DNA of 64,000 nt, from NCBI GenBank assembly GCA_037039685.1, contig JAWNGF010000002.1:3472001-3536000 (forward strand). The letters are read 5' to 3'. Shown here in pieces: positions 33,260-48,610 of the stretch; position 1 is the first letter of the stretch; each line of letters begins with the position of its first letter. The translations under genes were made by a program, and so were the position numbers. The notes under the pieces are model-generated. The model was not told the origin of the DNA. It worked only from the letters and a program-made list of their open reading frames with translations, and did no database searches. The stretch comes from Ceratobasidium sp. AG-K. Its lineage: Eukaryota > Basidiomycota > Agaricomycetes > Cantharellales > Ceratobasidiaceae.

Positions 33260-35588
33260 TCAGGAATAGGCTACCGCCTTCTCGATATCGTGCGTTTCGA
33301 GGGGATGCTTTCCAAGTACCTCCTCCTCCAGTCCAACATCCAAAACGACAATCGCAACGTAACCGAACAATTTATCTACTTGTTCAAGTGACACTCCTTT
33401 GGCTGTATATGCAAAAGGTTTAGCATACGAACATGCTATTAGGGACAACTTACTTTCAGGAAGCACGATGTATACCAAGGGGATCATAAGAATCATGCAT
33501 GAAGCAAAAAACTAGATTCAGAGGGTGAGAATCACGAGGTTGAGCAAAATTATTGAACATCCTTTCTCACCAGATAAAATCCGTAGCCAATGTTTGCAAG
33601 CATGTATGGGGTTGCTCTAGCAATGAAGAATTGCCAGATCCAATATGTCGCGGTTGTAATAGCTTGGCAAAGTGCACGAACACTGAGAGGAAATATTTCA
33701 GCGCATATAATCCATGAAATCCCGTTCCAGGATCCCTGCGTATACGGAGAAATAAAGCTTAGATTTAGGAACTCAGGAATCATTGACCAACGTACGCATG
33801 TAGCAACAGCGAAAATATAGAGGCAGACCACGGCGAACCTCCCTGCAGGCGTAGAATCCGTTCCGCGCACAGGTTTCGCAATGGCTACATACGCTCCGAC
33901 GCTGATGCATTCGAAAAGGAGTTAGGGGGTTGCTAGCATCGTCGCTGATTAACTCACTAATACAAGGCTAAACCACCAACGAATGCGCCAGTCATTAGTG
34001 GCTTACGCCTACCGGCACGGTCGACGATCCAGAAAAGTGCTATAAACGTTGTGATCATTTTTATAACCCCATAGATACCCTTTAATCAAAATGAGACCGT
34101 CAAATTCAACCCAATTGATGGATGTATACTAACTGTGGCAAAAAGTGTGCTGTTGGACTGAGTTATGCCTATTGATTCAAATACAGTGGGGGCGTAATCC
34201 TAGGTTTATAGTTAGGCAAGGGCCACGAACAAAGAAGTGATGGTGGACTGACACTAATAGCTCCTGCACCTTAAGCAGAATAAAAAATTATGGTCATTTC
34301 TTGAATACAGCTGCATTGTTTGCGTACCTGTGAGGTTTTGGCACATCATGATTGACATGCCCAATGCTAGCCTATTTCTCAAACCTGGCTTGGAGATCTC
34401 TCTCAATTGCCCGATGAATCCCCTCTTGCGTTGCATCTGGAGCTCGCGATCTAATTGAACGCCAATGAGAGCGAATTCTTTCTGGATGTAGACGTGGTCT
34501 GTTGATAGATTTCGAACCCATGCCAGGGTCTGAATAGACTCTTCTCGCTGCCCTACTTTGTAAAGCCATCGGGGCGTTTCTTTCAAAAATAGCGAGGAGA
34601 TGAGCAGTATCCCTCCAGGAACTACAAATTCGTTAGCTTTGATCTTTGGATCGTAGGAGTTGGGCCCTACTGAATTGAACGGCGATGGGAATATGCCATT
34701 GCTTCACAGACACAGATATATGTTTTGCCACTCCAAAGCTATTCGTAGTTTAGCACGTAGCCGAGGCATTTAAAACTCCGATAGACCTACTTCACCCAAA
34801 ACCCAACACATTCTCCAACCTGGAGAAGTATCTCATAGGATCCAATCAATTGTCCGCGGACTTTGGGAGGGGCGATTTCCGCTATGTATAGGGCTATAAA
34901 ACATGGTAAGGACAGTAAAATAAAGAAGTAACAAAGTTACATACGTGACGCCAGCGATACGCTACCAACGCCAAACCCAGACAAGACACATCCCGCGTAT
35001 AGCACGCCTATCCTGTCGCCCCAGGCTTAGGGATAAAATAAAGACCTGTGTGCGAAGCTCAGATACTCACGAATGACGGGCACCCAACATCAACCCAGCA
35101 CCGATGCAAATCCACGCAGAGGCCCATTGCAAAGCAAATCGTCGACCGAGCCGCTCCACAATAACAAAGGTCACCAGCGAGCCAAGAAGCACCCTGCAAA
35201 GAGCATGCTAACTTTGTTATCCCGTTTTTCGATTCCGTCTTTACTCACCTGCCTGATAGGTAGACTCAACATTGGAGCTAACAAACTCGAGTTGCTCGGG
35301 CGCCATTTTATCTAATCCGAACTGTGTTCGAAATACGGGCAGGTCAACAGCCCCTCCCACCACAGCCGAGCCATATCTGGGCGTGATTGAGCGTCAGTGT
35401 TATGGTGTGCCGGTGTAGTCAGTGTCCTTGCCCGAAGAGTGCTCCACCCCAACCAGCAATCAGCGTAAGCAGATAAAGTCGCCTATCTACGAAATTCCTA
35501 AGATTCAATCTACAAACCGTAATGTCAAATGTTGCTCACTGTAAATCTCTCGCGGCGAAGGGCGGTCTTCGACTCGTTTGAAACCCAT
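33260..35588 (-). CDS. MFS sugar (quinate-type) transporter, with an apparent 1-base deletion
   Basis: This is a 12-TM major facilitator of the sugar porter family, split by many introns. The start at 35588 (MGFKRVEDRPSPREIY) is followed by LYLLTLIAGWGGALFG, YGSAVVGG, VERLGRRFALQ, YIAEIAPPKVRGQLIG, FIPGGILLISSLFLKETPRWL, MMCQNLTG, VDRAGRRKPLMTG, SWNGISWIICAEIFP, ARATPYMLANIGYG and LPESTKGVSLEQVD. The PETPRWL-type and RGR signatures are clear. Exon 4 (35193-35071) begins GCFLARW in the frame dictated by exon 3, but the conserved text GSLVTFVIVERLG is in the next frame. One missing base at about 35181-35184 explains this, and adding it restores the phase for exon 5. The second intron (35431-35377) begins with GC rather than GT. 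The substrate is unknown. Confidence 0.75.
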
Positions 35589-36923
35589 CCTTGTTAACTA
35601 ACGCACCAGGAGGTTTTGAGTCTTCGAAATACACCTGGTTCTGGTTCTGATTCTGGGGTGTATTTAAGAGAGAATCCAACGGTTAGTTGATATTCTGGAC
35701 GTGAAAGTACAGCTGTAAGGTGTATTTTCACCGAGCTCCGACAATCAGGAGCTTCCAACCCCATACTATAGTCAAGCGGACCAAGGACAGAGGAAACCAA
35801 TCAAGTTTCAGGCAGCGCGTAGCCGGGGAACTTGATTGTCATACGCGCGTTAACAGAGCCGGACTGAGGTTCGGTGCATGGCAGTCTGAAGTGTACTTGG
35901 GTCAAGTCAATAGCATAAATAGCTAGTTACATAAGACATGCTTTTGGACTTTGGTGTTCGGCGGATCGGAACTCAGGACGCTATGGTCAAAAGGTTACAA
36001 TCAATCATTCTGCGACAGGTGGTGGGAGCAAGCAAAGGATGTCTGCTTCAGTTTGATGATGTAAGCTTCAGACTTCACGTCTGGTAATATACAGGACCAA
36101 AGTTAGTCCTCCTCAAATCGCTCACAGGCTCCCGTTACTTGGTATAAGCGATTCTCAAGAGTACTGCTGCATTATAAGCCCCATTAACGGGTGGCTTCAG
36201 TATATTGACCCCACATTCTGCATGCATGAATCAGCTCGTGATTCGGGTTTGTGATAGTAAGAAGTACAAAGTGAGCAGCCAGATAGCAAGCGCGATTCCA
36301 TGGCTGCACGCGGCATTCGGTCCAATCGGCCATTCCTCCAATAAATACCATGCGATAAATGGCTCAGAGTAGACACGGAAGTGCTTCGTTTGATCCTTTG
36401 GCGTTAAAAGTTGTAGCGTGGATGTGGATCCTGCCAAGCGAGCTAAACAAAGACCATATCAGATAATATCTTTGCTTGGCAGAAGCGCTACTCATGATGA
36501 GTCAACTGCTAATGGCGATATGCTTCAACATATGTGTGCCCAGAAGATGATGGTTCGTTGATGGAGGATGTAAGAGTGGCTGCCTTTGGACAGATGCACA
36601 TGTGTACCACATGGAACATCCGGCACGCCCGGATCCACCCTGCTTCACAGTGCGATATAACAGGCACTGGGGGCCCTCTCAACCCCACAACACTGAGAGG
36701 CTTTCCACCAGCCAGGTTGGTTTCTTAAGGTTTAAGGTCGTACGCCCTTGCTCACTACTCGCAACAATCCTGCACTATCTCAGATTGACTGGCAGCGAAA
36801 CTACTCGTTAAAGCACCGCTCGCTCTCAATAACATCGTAGGTCTAATTTGTGTCTAGAAGAGTTTGTTTGACAGCTATTGATTACTGTGTATGATTTTTC
36901 TATAACTAAATCTCTGCAGCACG
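35589..36923. other. Intergenic region, 1.3 kb
   Basis: No gene is supported. Several frames of 60-70 codons on both strands have no recognised domain. The region separates the transporter from a small secreted protein gene. Confidence 0.5.
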
Positions 36924-37079
36924 ATGAAGTTCCAGCTTGCTCAGCTCATCCTTACTGCAACTATTGTATTTGGAATGGTCTCTGCTATCCCCATAGCTCT
37001 TGAGAACCAAGGGGTACGACGAGGACCCCCATCCTGCACTAGCCGCGCGCCGTACGTGGACGGAGAGGACTGCGTCTAG
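36924..37079 (+). CDS. Tiny secreted protein, 51 residues
   Basis: An uninterrupted 52-codon frame. Residues 1 to about 21 form a strong signal peptide (MKFQLAQLILTATIVFG, then MVSA). The predicted mature part is only about 30 residues, with RRGPP and two Cys (at about 38 and 50). Such small cysteine-containing secreted proteins are often effectors or pheromone-like peptides in fungi, but no family is recognised. A GTACGA after codon 30 could be a splice donor, but the open frame runs through it to a normal stop. Confidence 0.5.
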   Translation: MKFQLAQLILTATIVFGMVSAIPIALENQGVRRGPPSCTSRAPYVDGEDCV

Positions 37080-37401
37080 CGGATATAGTATCAATACGTG
37101 ATGACCCAAACCTCAAACTTATAATCAGTGCCGCAAAAAAATTGCACATACACATCCGAAGTGTAACATACGTGTGACCACCCGCTTGTAAAACAGTCAA
37201 AACGATGCTCCAATTATTAATTCGGAATAACGACATTGTGAACGCTAAATTACTGAGAATAGCCCCGATACGTCATACTATTGTCTAGTCCAAGCCTAAT
37301 CAAGCCTTATCAAACCCCGTCTGTAAACGTCAAGATCGTGGTTGAGTATTACGGGCAGGCCAATGGTTGGATTATTTCTAGAGGCGTAGGAACCCACCCT
37401 A
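37080..37401. other. Short intergenic region
   Basis: About 320 bp between the tiny secreted protein and the 3' end of the convergent F-box gene. Nothing further was seen. Confidence 0.4.
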
Positions 37402-39083
37402 CTAGTCAACGCCCAAGTAACCCAAGTCTTCAAGCGGGTTCAACTTGTGGTCAACGAATCTAACCACAGGGCAGGTTGCCATAAATTTCTCGCGGATTCT
37501 TCCCTCGTGAAGAGCGCCGCTTCCAGAGTGTTTGAATCGGGATGCTGAGTCACGGAATACCACGCTGGATCCGGACTGAAACGTCAGTGTTTGAACTGAG
37601 AGCATTTCAACCGTTCTCTGAAGCTCTTCCATGTCAACCGTACAAGATAACAGATGTAGTGCGTCCAAACGATGGCATCTTGGCTTGGTCTCCAAGGCAT
37701 GGTGCATAATTTTGCATACTGGTTCATCCGAGTCACCTGGCGTCGGCATATCCCAGCCAAAGCAAGAACTTGAAGGCAAGGTAACAGGCTAGGAACAACG
37801 ATCACTCTGGGATCTATTCTTGGTGCGCCAACGTGAAGTTTTACTATATTTGAGCGGGCAAAAAACTGCTTGATAGCGTCAAAAGTGTCGGGTCCCGCCG
37901 CTCGGCAAAGGCCAGCAAGGGAAACTTGGAGCTGGTTTGATCCAGGGACAATCCATCTCAGGACGGTACCTAACTGGTTATAATCCGAGCTTAAGACTAG
38001 AATCTTTAGACGATTGAGGTGAATGGGCGTAATCTGCGATCCATTAGCCAGTGGATGAGTGATTTGAAGATCAAAATAGAATGTACGCAATTCGGGACTC
38101 GATTTGAGTATATTCGTAAGATGCGACTCGGGAATAGTGATTGTATGGCTCAGCGCGCGAGTAACGAGATGAAGTTCAGTGAGCCCCCGATACGCTTTGC
38201 TAGTCCAGGGCAGGTATAGTTCATGCAACTTTAGGACTGTAACATGGCTGAGAATATTTTCAAAAAGCTGGTTGGCTATTTCTATCGGTACGCTTCCAGG
38301 AATCTGCGGGTTCTCGGCTGCCTCGATAAATCGAAAGGCCGGACAAGTGTTAGCCTCGGTAGAAATTCGCGTGAGAACCCCTGGGACGCAATCAGCAAAG
38401 CAAGCACGGAGGATCGACCGAAAGGGCTCCTTGGACGGGTTATTTATATTTGTAGCTAACTTTAACGATCCGATACGTGAAGCAATGGATGTCAGAAATG
38501 GTACGATGGAGGTCTTGTCTGACCGAGCGGGGTTGAAAATATTGCCGGAAATATGGACCTCGAGAGGAGTATCCCCAGCTCTAGTGGCATAGATTATCGC
38601 CCGTTTGAGGGACTTTTGGCTATACGAACATCCCAGAACGAGGTCTATATGCGACCAAAGGATACCCATGTTGATTGAGATTTGACGCCAACGGGAGCAG
38701 ACATGTGACGGGATCTCGGTGTATTTGAGGAAAGAGTGCTCTGGGTAACCGCTTGTACTATGAATGGTGGTGCATGGTTGTTCGCCGAGGATTACGTGGA
38801 AAATACGCCCCAATATCTCGTTAGGAAGGGCATTGATAGGTACGATAGCAGCGCAGCTGTTCCTAGAAATGCGCATCGTAGCCTTAGCTTGCTTGATAGT
38901 TTTCTTGCAGGAGTCTATAAGTAGCAGTTCATGGTTGACGCAGTCCAAGAACCCTTGAGATTCATTTTTGGTCATGGCCATTTGCGTATGGAACGCTTGA
39001 AAGGCTGAACAAGCATTCATATACCGATCTACGGCAGCTCGGAGTAGATAACCAGCGGCATCGAGTTCCACCATGATGGTCAT
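37402..39083 (-). CDS. F-box/LRR protein, with an apparent 1-base deletion
   Basis: This is an intronless F-box protein of about 560 residues. An N-terminal helical segment precedes the F-box INALPNEILGRIFHVIL (about 99-115), followed by HVCSRWRQISINMGILWSHIDL, the standard post-F-box motif. The rest is repetitive hydrophobic text typical of divergent LRRs, such as FLTSIASRIGSLKLA, LPWTSKAYRGLTELHLV and LPCLQVLALAG. After LALAG the frame shifts near 37751-37756 (a GGG run on the coding strand). The C-terminal part, with MPTPGDSDEPVCKIMHHALE, RLDALHLLSC and VVRFVDHKLNPLEDLG, continues in the next frame to a stop at 37402. Adding one base gives 561 codons. The protein would select substrates for an SCF ubiquitin ligase. 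Confidence 0.7.
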
Positions 39084-39641
39084 TATGGCCAGCTTCCTCG
39101 AGGGTCGTTGTCAAGGTTCTAGATGAGTGGTGGTGGAGGGTAATACGTGTGCAAGAGCTGGGCGTTACAGTCCGCAAGATTGCTTTGGAATCCAGATGAT
39201 CTTTGATACAAGCACTGCCATACATGGCTCGGGCTTTGGAAGAGGAATGATGTCAGTGTTTATTGCTGTTTACAAAATGGTTTGCGAGATCAGCGCTTCG
39301 TGTTTCTCCTCCAAAAAAAAAGTGAGTCCGACAGTATTCGGCGAATATCTCGCCCATTTATGCAATTATATACCTTAAAGCGAGATAACCGTGGTTTCGA
39401 GATGAGCGCGCACCTAATGTTATATTGAACTGCCCATAAGGTGACGATTCGACCGACTCGAGAATTTTCAGTATCGAGTTTGGGGAGCCCTGATGAGATC
39501 AAATCCAGCAGTAGTTCGCTTGCGATATGCATCGAAACGAGTAAATGGTGACCCAGCAGAGTATTGTGCAGCAGTTTGAAAGCAAGCTACTGCCGACTCA
39601 AGGTCTGGAAGCTGGTGTAATTAGTCGAGTTGGGCACTGCA
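39084..39641. other. Intergenic region
   Basis: About 560 bp between the F-box gene and the TPR remnant, with no recognised gene. Confidence 0.4.
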
Positions 39642-40628
39642 CTAGGTTCTAAGGTTGTTGAGTCCACCTTGTTTGGTTGTGTGATCGCCGGGTGTGGGCA
39701 TAGCCGCCTCAGCTCCGCATTGGGCTGCTTTGCTCAGACCAAGCAGTTCGCCGAGACACCTAAATCGGGTCCGACAAGAGTTTCCGAGGCCGCTGAGAAT
39801 ACTTGACTTGTCTGCATGATCATCGGATGCAAGCGAATCTGCCTGAGCTCCGCATTCCGCTGTATTTAGGCCCACCAACTGACCGATGAGCCCAACCTGG
39901 TTCCGGTACGAGAGTGCAAGGTTAGTTAGAACGCTTGGCCCGAGGGGGGCGGACATTACGTGTGAGCGAAGCTGTCTGGGTTCCGTATTCAAAAGCTTTA
40001 TTGAGGTCCACCAACTCGCCGCGACGCCCAAACCGGACCAGGTATGAGGCTGCGGTGCCGTTGAGAGTACTTGGACTGGATGTTTGACCTTGGGGCGAAC
40101 GCAAGCCACCCATGCAGTCTCACTATATCTGACTTTGTTTCTTGCGTGGATGGAAACGAATCGAACGCGCCTTTCAACAGTGGGAGTCCCCGCTCGTGTA
40201 TGTGTAGCAGTGTACGCATGATGCTCTCGGTTCCCACTAATATAATAAGTGGGTCTTCTGAAGGGCTCCCAAGTACTACTCTACTGCCCATCGGCCAGCT
40301 CGGTTTGGAGTGTGCCCGGGGGTACAAGCTTCGCCTGGATCGATACCTTCGTGAGACACTCTGGAATAGTGTGTAAATCTGTCACATTCGGGAGATCGAT
40401 TGACCCACCTGTAGTGCCAGAAACCTTTAGTGAGGTGACGGGCGCCCAGTTTAGACCCAGGGGATCACGCACACTAGCGTCAACTTGAATGCGATGCCCT
40501 CTTGTTTGGTACGACCTTTCGACGGCGCGATAGCGGTGATGAATGCTAAACTCCCTAACCTCAGACAGAGGTGCTCCTAACCAGAGCGACGCGCGACGTG
40601 TTATATTCTGCGAGATACGATGTTGCAC
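39642..40628 (-). pseudogene. Fragment of a TPR-CHAT-family gene
   Basis: Reading on the minus strand, 40628-40281 encodes a beta-rich segment (AVERSYQTRGHRIQVDASVRDPLG, then SLKVSGTTGG), resembling the C2-like start seen in related TPR proteins. From 40327 a helical segment follows (IILVGTESIMRTLLHIHERGLPLL). From 40113 down to 39642 come two to three TPR-like units (ASYLVRFGRRGELVDLNKAFEYGTQ, then GLGNSCRTRFRCLGELLGLSKAAQCGAEA). These clearly match the repeats at 909-2798, but they shift between frames and the array ends abruptly without a CHAT domain. It is a truncated, decayed relative. Confidence 0.55.
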
Positions 40629-41060
40629 GAATAAGGGTCATCGGGACCTCTCTCTCATACCTAAGTCACTCGCTGCGTATCGCTAAATATCAGACATCAA
40701 GTGGAAAACTCGCCCAGAAAATACTTGTCAATGATTTATGGAAGCCTTGGCTCGCTTGGTTTTCGAATCGTGCAAACTAGTAATCGTCGGTAGTTCGCTG
40801 GACTAGCCGATTTGAGAGCCCTCGGGGAACGCATTTAGTCGTGTTATTTGAGCATGCACGTACTGATTCATGGAGAAAACGCTGACCCCCCCTCCCGACA
40901 AAGTCCAGTATGGAGGTTGATCGTCACCTTCTGCTAACTATAAATCAGGTTAGCATGATGGGGTGACAGGTTGGTGCCTGCCTCACGTGATGGTAGCCGA
41001 CTGACCCACCCTAAACTTCATCCGAGACGCGTTTCTCCAAGCCAAACTCTAAACCCCATC
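40629..41060. other. MSH2 upstream region
   Basis: About 430 bp. It contains ACGCGT at 41027-41032, 29 bp before the MSH2 start codon. Nothing else was recognised. Confidence 0.5.
41027..41032. promoter_or_regulatory. MCB-like ACGCGT site before MSH2
   Basis: A palindromic ACGCGT (MluI cell-cycle box) 29 bp upstream of the ATG. In yeast, MBF acts through such sites on S-phase genes including mismatch-repair genes. A role here is inferred. Confidence 0.4.
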
Positions 41061-44975
<3,915 letters not shown>

Positions 44976-45291
44976 ACGTGCTTTTCGTTGAATGGCTTTG
45001 ACTTCCTGCTTTGGTATCGCTTTATTGACGTGCTTTAATTCTACGTTGTATATATATTTGTGACGAATACATGCTCTGTGTGGTGCTTTACAGCACCATG
45101 GCAGCCACCCGTATATTGTTGACGCATCTCGGAAGGATTGCGGGTGGATTATACATCCGGCCCGGCCCTTGGACAAACGCCAACTTCAAGGTGAGAGACA
45201 GCAGCAGCCGGGTGTATAGACGCTAACCTTGATTTCAGACGTGAGTAGACCAGCTTGTGTACTTCCCCGCTCACGCCTCGCAGTCACCGAC
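44976..45291 (+). other. Intergenic region and probable spliced 5' leader of RPL16
   Basis: The segment between MSH2 and RPL16 contains what look like two leader introns, 45191-45239 and about 45242-45282, each with GTGAG starts and CAG ends. An ATG at 45098 begins a short upstream frame that does not continue into the ribosomal protein. Spliced leaders are common in ribosomal protein genes of basidiomycetes. Confidence 0.4.
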
Positions 45292-46029
45292 ATGTCGACC
45301 TTTTCCTCCGCGCCGATCGTGATTGACGGCAAGGGCCACCTCCTCGGTCGCCTGGCCTCGATTATCTCCAAGCAGATCCTCAACGGCCAAAAGATTGTCG
45401 TGGTCCGATGCGAAGAGGTCAACATCAGCGGCAGCTTTTTCCGCAACAAGGTCAGTCCCCAGCTCCTAGCTCTACTCGCACTAACACCCCCATAGCTCCG
45501 CTACCACAACTTTTTGCACAAGCGACACATTGTCAACCCCAAAAAGTCGGGTCCGTTCCATCACCGCGCCCCCTCGCGTATCCTGTTCAAGGCCATCCGC
45601 GGGATGTTGCCGCACAAGACGCCGCGCGGGGCCGCTGCGATCGAGCGCCTGAAGATGTTCGAGGGTGTGCCTCCCCCGTATGACCGCAAGAAGAAGATGG
45701 TCGTGCCCGAGGCGTTGCGTGTGCTCCGGCTCAAGCCTGGCCGCAAGTACTGCACTGTCAAGGTGGGTATTTCACCTAAAGTTTGGCGGTTATTAATTGG
45801 GTTGCAGCGCCTGTCGCACGAGGTTGGGTGGGGATACAAGGACGTTGTCGACCGTCTGGAGGAGAAGCGAAAGGTCAAGGCGGCTGCTTTCCACGAGCGC
45901 AAGGTAAGACCACAACTTTGTTCCTGACATCAACTCACACCCCCGCAGCTCGCAGCGATCAAGCTCCGCCAAAAGGCAGTCTCAGACCAGGCCGCGTCGT
46001 TCGAGAAGCTCACGGCGCTCGGGCACTAG
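45292..46029 (+). CDS. RPL16: 60S ribosomal protein uL13 (RPL16/RPL13A)
   Basis: Exons 45292-45450, 45496-45762, 45808-45903 and 45949-46029 give exactly 200 residues, the normal length. Signatures: [21 protein letters not shown] near the N-terminus, [59 protein letters not shown], and [16 protein letters not shown] across the third junction. It is a large-subunit protein placed near the exit tunnel. Codon use is strongly biased to C-ending codons, as expected for a highly expressed gene. Confidence 0.93.
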
Positions 46030-46188
46030 ACTCCCACCCTCCCACTCCCGCTCCCATGTTATGCTACTTGTCACATGTACCTCAACCTTGCCCGTTTGTG
46101 TTTATGTTCAACCTTTCAATGCTTGTGCAGTGAAACAGTTGGATTGAGTATATGCGACAGCAAACTTCAGACAAACACTAAATCTATA

Positions 46189-48009
46189 TCAAGCACCGCC
46201 CGTGGTACTACTCGACCGCGCGTGCCCCGCCCCAGCTCCAGCGCCCGAAGACGGCTCGACAGCGCTCTTGGGTCCTGAATTCCACCCACCGCCAAATGAA
46301 CCCCGCCCCGCCCCGCCAAACGCCCCGCCCCGTCCAAACGCGCCAAACGCACCCCCACCACTGCTCCCCCGTCCACCCGACGAGAAATAATGCGGTTGGT
46401 CCGAGCCGGTTGGCGTCTCGGCCCCACGTCTAAACGACGGCTGGGGTGGCATGATCGAAATGTACTTGGCCGCTGGCGCGCGTTCGTCTGAATTGAACTA
46501 ACACGTGGACGCAACGAGGATTTAATGTAAGCGACTAGTCTAGTGCAGTGATGAAACAGCACGAGGCGTACCTGGAACTCTAGTTGGATCCCTGGTTCAT
46601 CGTTCAGGTCCAAAAGCTTGACGAGTTTCTTGCCAATCGCATTCACCCGTTCGACGTCGTCTTTTTGCCTGATCCAGAGTTGTATGCGGTCGATCCGAGA
46701 GCGAAGCGATACCACTGCGGAAGTATTAGCCCAGTATGGATAGGAATGAGAGACGACGCACCCGCCCCGCAAATCATGTCGTCCCGATCGTCGAGCTCCT
46801 GCCCGACGAGTCCCATTGCGAGCCAAGACCAACACCGGTCGAGTAGCGCAGGGTTGTTGCGCATCGTAATCACCCATTTCCCGCCCTGCGACTGGTTAGC
46901 TACGTCCAGCCTTGACGACGCGACGTACATTGGCGTTCGCGGGGTCCTCCCACATCGGCTTGATGTCTTCTTTAAACATGTGATAGTTTGAACTCCGCTC
47001 GAGTTTGCTGGGTGGTTTGACCCAGTTGAATAATCGGCAAAAGTCCTCGACCTGTCCAACTCGTTAGCTGACAAGTAACAGCTGGGAAGGAGGACGTACG
47101 GTTCTAAACTTGCCGACAACCTTCAACCCCGCTTCGTACTCGCCCGTCTCGGTATTCGACGGCGTGTACGGTACCGGGGTCGATTCTCCCGCCGGACGGG
47201 GTGGAGGCGGTTTAGCATCAAAGTAAAACGTCCTACCCTATCGTTAGAGCAAGTACAGCTACGAACGAGTGGACGGACCATTTATGCCGCAAAGGATGCA
47301 ACTGCGTCCGATCCGGCCCATCAGTCTTGGACTCGTCAATCTCGCCTTGCTCAAGCTCAACGCCAGGCTCATTCCCAACTCCCGAACTGGGACTCGCACC
47401 CGCCCCGACCTCGAGCGTCGACCCAGTTCCAACCTCAACAGGCCCAACCTCGGAATCCGCCCTTTCCTTTTCCCTCGCCTTCAAGCGCCCAGCAATCGCG
47501 TCCAAACTCGGGACGTTCTTGTACCCCCGGGGCATCGGCGCGCCCTTCACTTCCTCCCCATTCGGGTCCGAGACTGAGATGGACACGCTTGGGAGTTCGG
47601 TGGGTGGGGTTTCGGATACGGTCGAGCCTGGGTTGGATGGTGGGTTGTTGGAGTTTGTGCGGAGGAGTGAGGTGGCGAGACGGGGTCTGGAGGGCGGGTC
47701 TGTGGGTGCACGGGCTGTTACGTTCATCCTGCGAATAGGAGGGGTATTAGCACAACGGGATTGGCGCGGGGGTTGATTCGCATAAGAGAACGATCAACGC
47801 GATATTGGCATAAAAGTCGATCAACGCGATTACTGGGTGATAGACGAGCGGGGGATCGACAGGGCAAGGGCAAAACTCGCCGCGCAATATACCCATATCC
47901 AGACGCACCTCGCAGCCAGGTCCTCGAGCATCGGCAACCGCGCCCCCGCACGGCGCTTCTCCTTGTCCTTGTCGTCTTGTTGCGTTTGAGGGGGTTGTGT
48001 GTCTGTCAT
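46189..48009 (-). CDS. eIF4E-family cap-binding protein, 4EHP (class II)-like
   Basis: Seven exons (48009-47909, 47728-47279, 47232-47100, 47051-46929, 46885-46762, 46714-46572, 46497-46189) sum to 461 codons. The eIF4E fold begins at LRHKWTFYFD. It continues with YEAGLKVVGKFRTVEDF, YHMFKEDIKPMWEDPAN, GGKWVITMRN, RCWSWLAMGLVGQEL, DDMICGAVVSLR and IQLWIRQKDD. At the position of the first cap-stacking Trp (W56 in human eIF4E) the sequence has Tyr (EYEAGL), as in 4EHP; the second Trp (MWED) is kept. This points to a class II protein that binds the cap weakly and often represses translation. A long N-terminal extension (about 180 residues) is disordered. The C-terminal tail (about 360-460) is rich in Gly, Phe and Arg (GRGGAFGGAGRG). 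The first intron is 180 bp, longer than its neighbours. Confidence 0.78.
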
Positions 48010-48610
48010 TGTCGAGTCCCAAGTAGAGCAGCTAGTAGGTATGGGACAATAACTCGAAGAGGACAACGACCGACGAGGTCCAGTTCAAAGACGGGCGCTC
48101 GTGAATTGCGAATGGTCCGCGGAATGGGCTCAAAGCGAATGTGGCCGACGCTCACAGGACTTGCTCATTGCGACTGATACGCTTTCGATGCTGCCGTCTG
48201 CGACCGATTCGGCTAACGTTAGAGCTTGCTTCGGCCGTGATGGATGGGATGTCGGCTTGCTCGAGTTGCTTCTGCCGTCTTGCTTGGGTTCTTCCGCACT
48301 TGCCGCTTTCTCTCAGATTTCACTTTAATCCACTTGGATGCGACAAGATGACTACATTCACTTCAACTAACACACGATTGATGCATAAAAATAAGATGCG
48401 ACATGACCAGACAGCTAAACACCAGTAGGGAGAGATGCATGAGGAAACAAAAGAGAGTGGGTGTTAACGACACAGCAGATGAACGAAGAGCTAATAGACA
48501 CAGCGAAGACGGTTAAATGCGAGTTAGGGTAGGGGCTACGGATACGAGCGAGTTAGGCGAGTGTAATGTAGAGGTGGAGACACGGATACAGCCCATGAGA
48601 GGGATATGGC
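48010..48610. other. Intergenic region
   Basis: About 600 bp. It holds the upstream region of the 4EHP-like gene and the 3' side of the Pro-rich gene. No other gene is supported. Confidence 0.4.

Noticed and set aside
45098..45190. ATG at 45098 as an N-terminal extension of RPL16.
   Set aside because: Its frame does not splice into the ribosomal protein, which already has its normal length from 45292.
47233..47266. A 34-bp intron in the 4EHP-like gene.
   Set aside because: A donor 12 bp earlier gives a normal 46-bp intron and restores the conserved HKWTFYFD junction.
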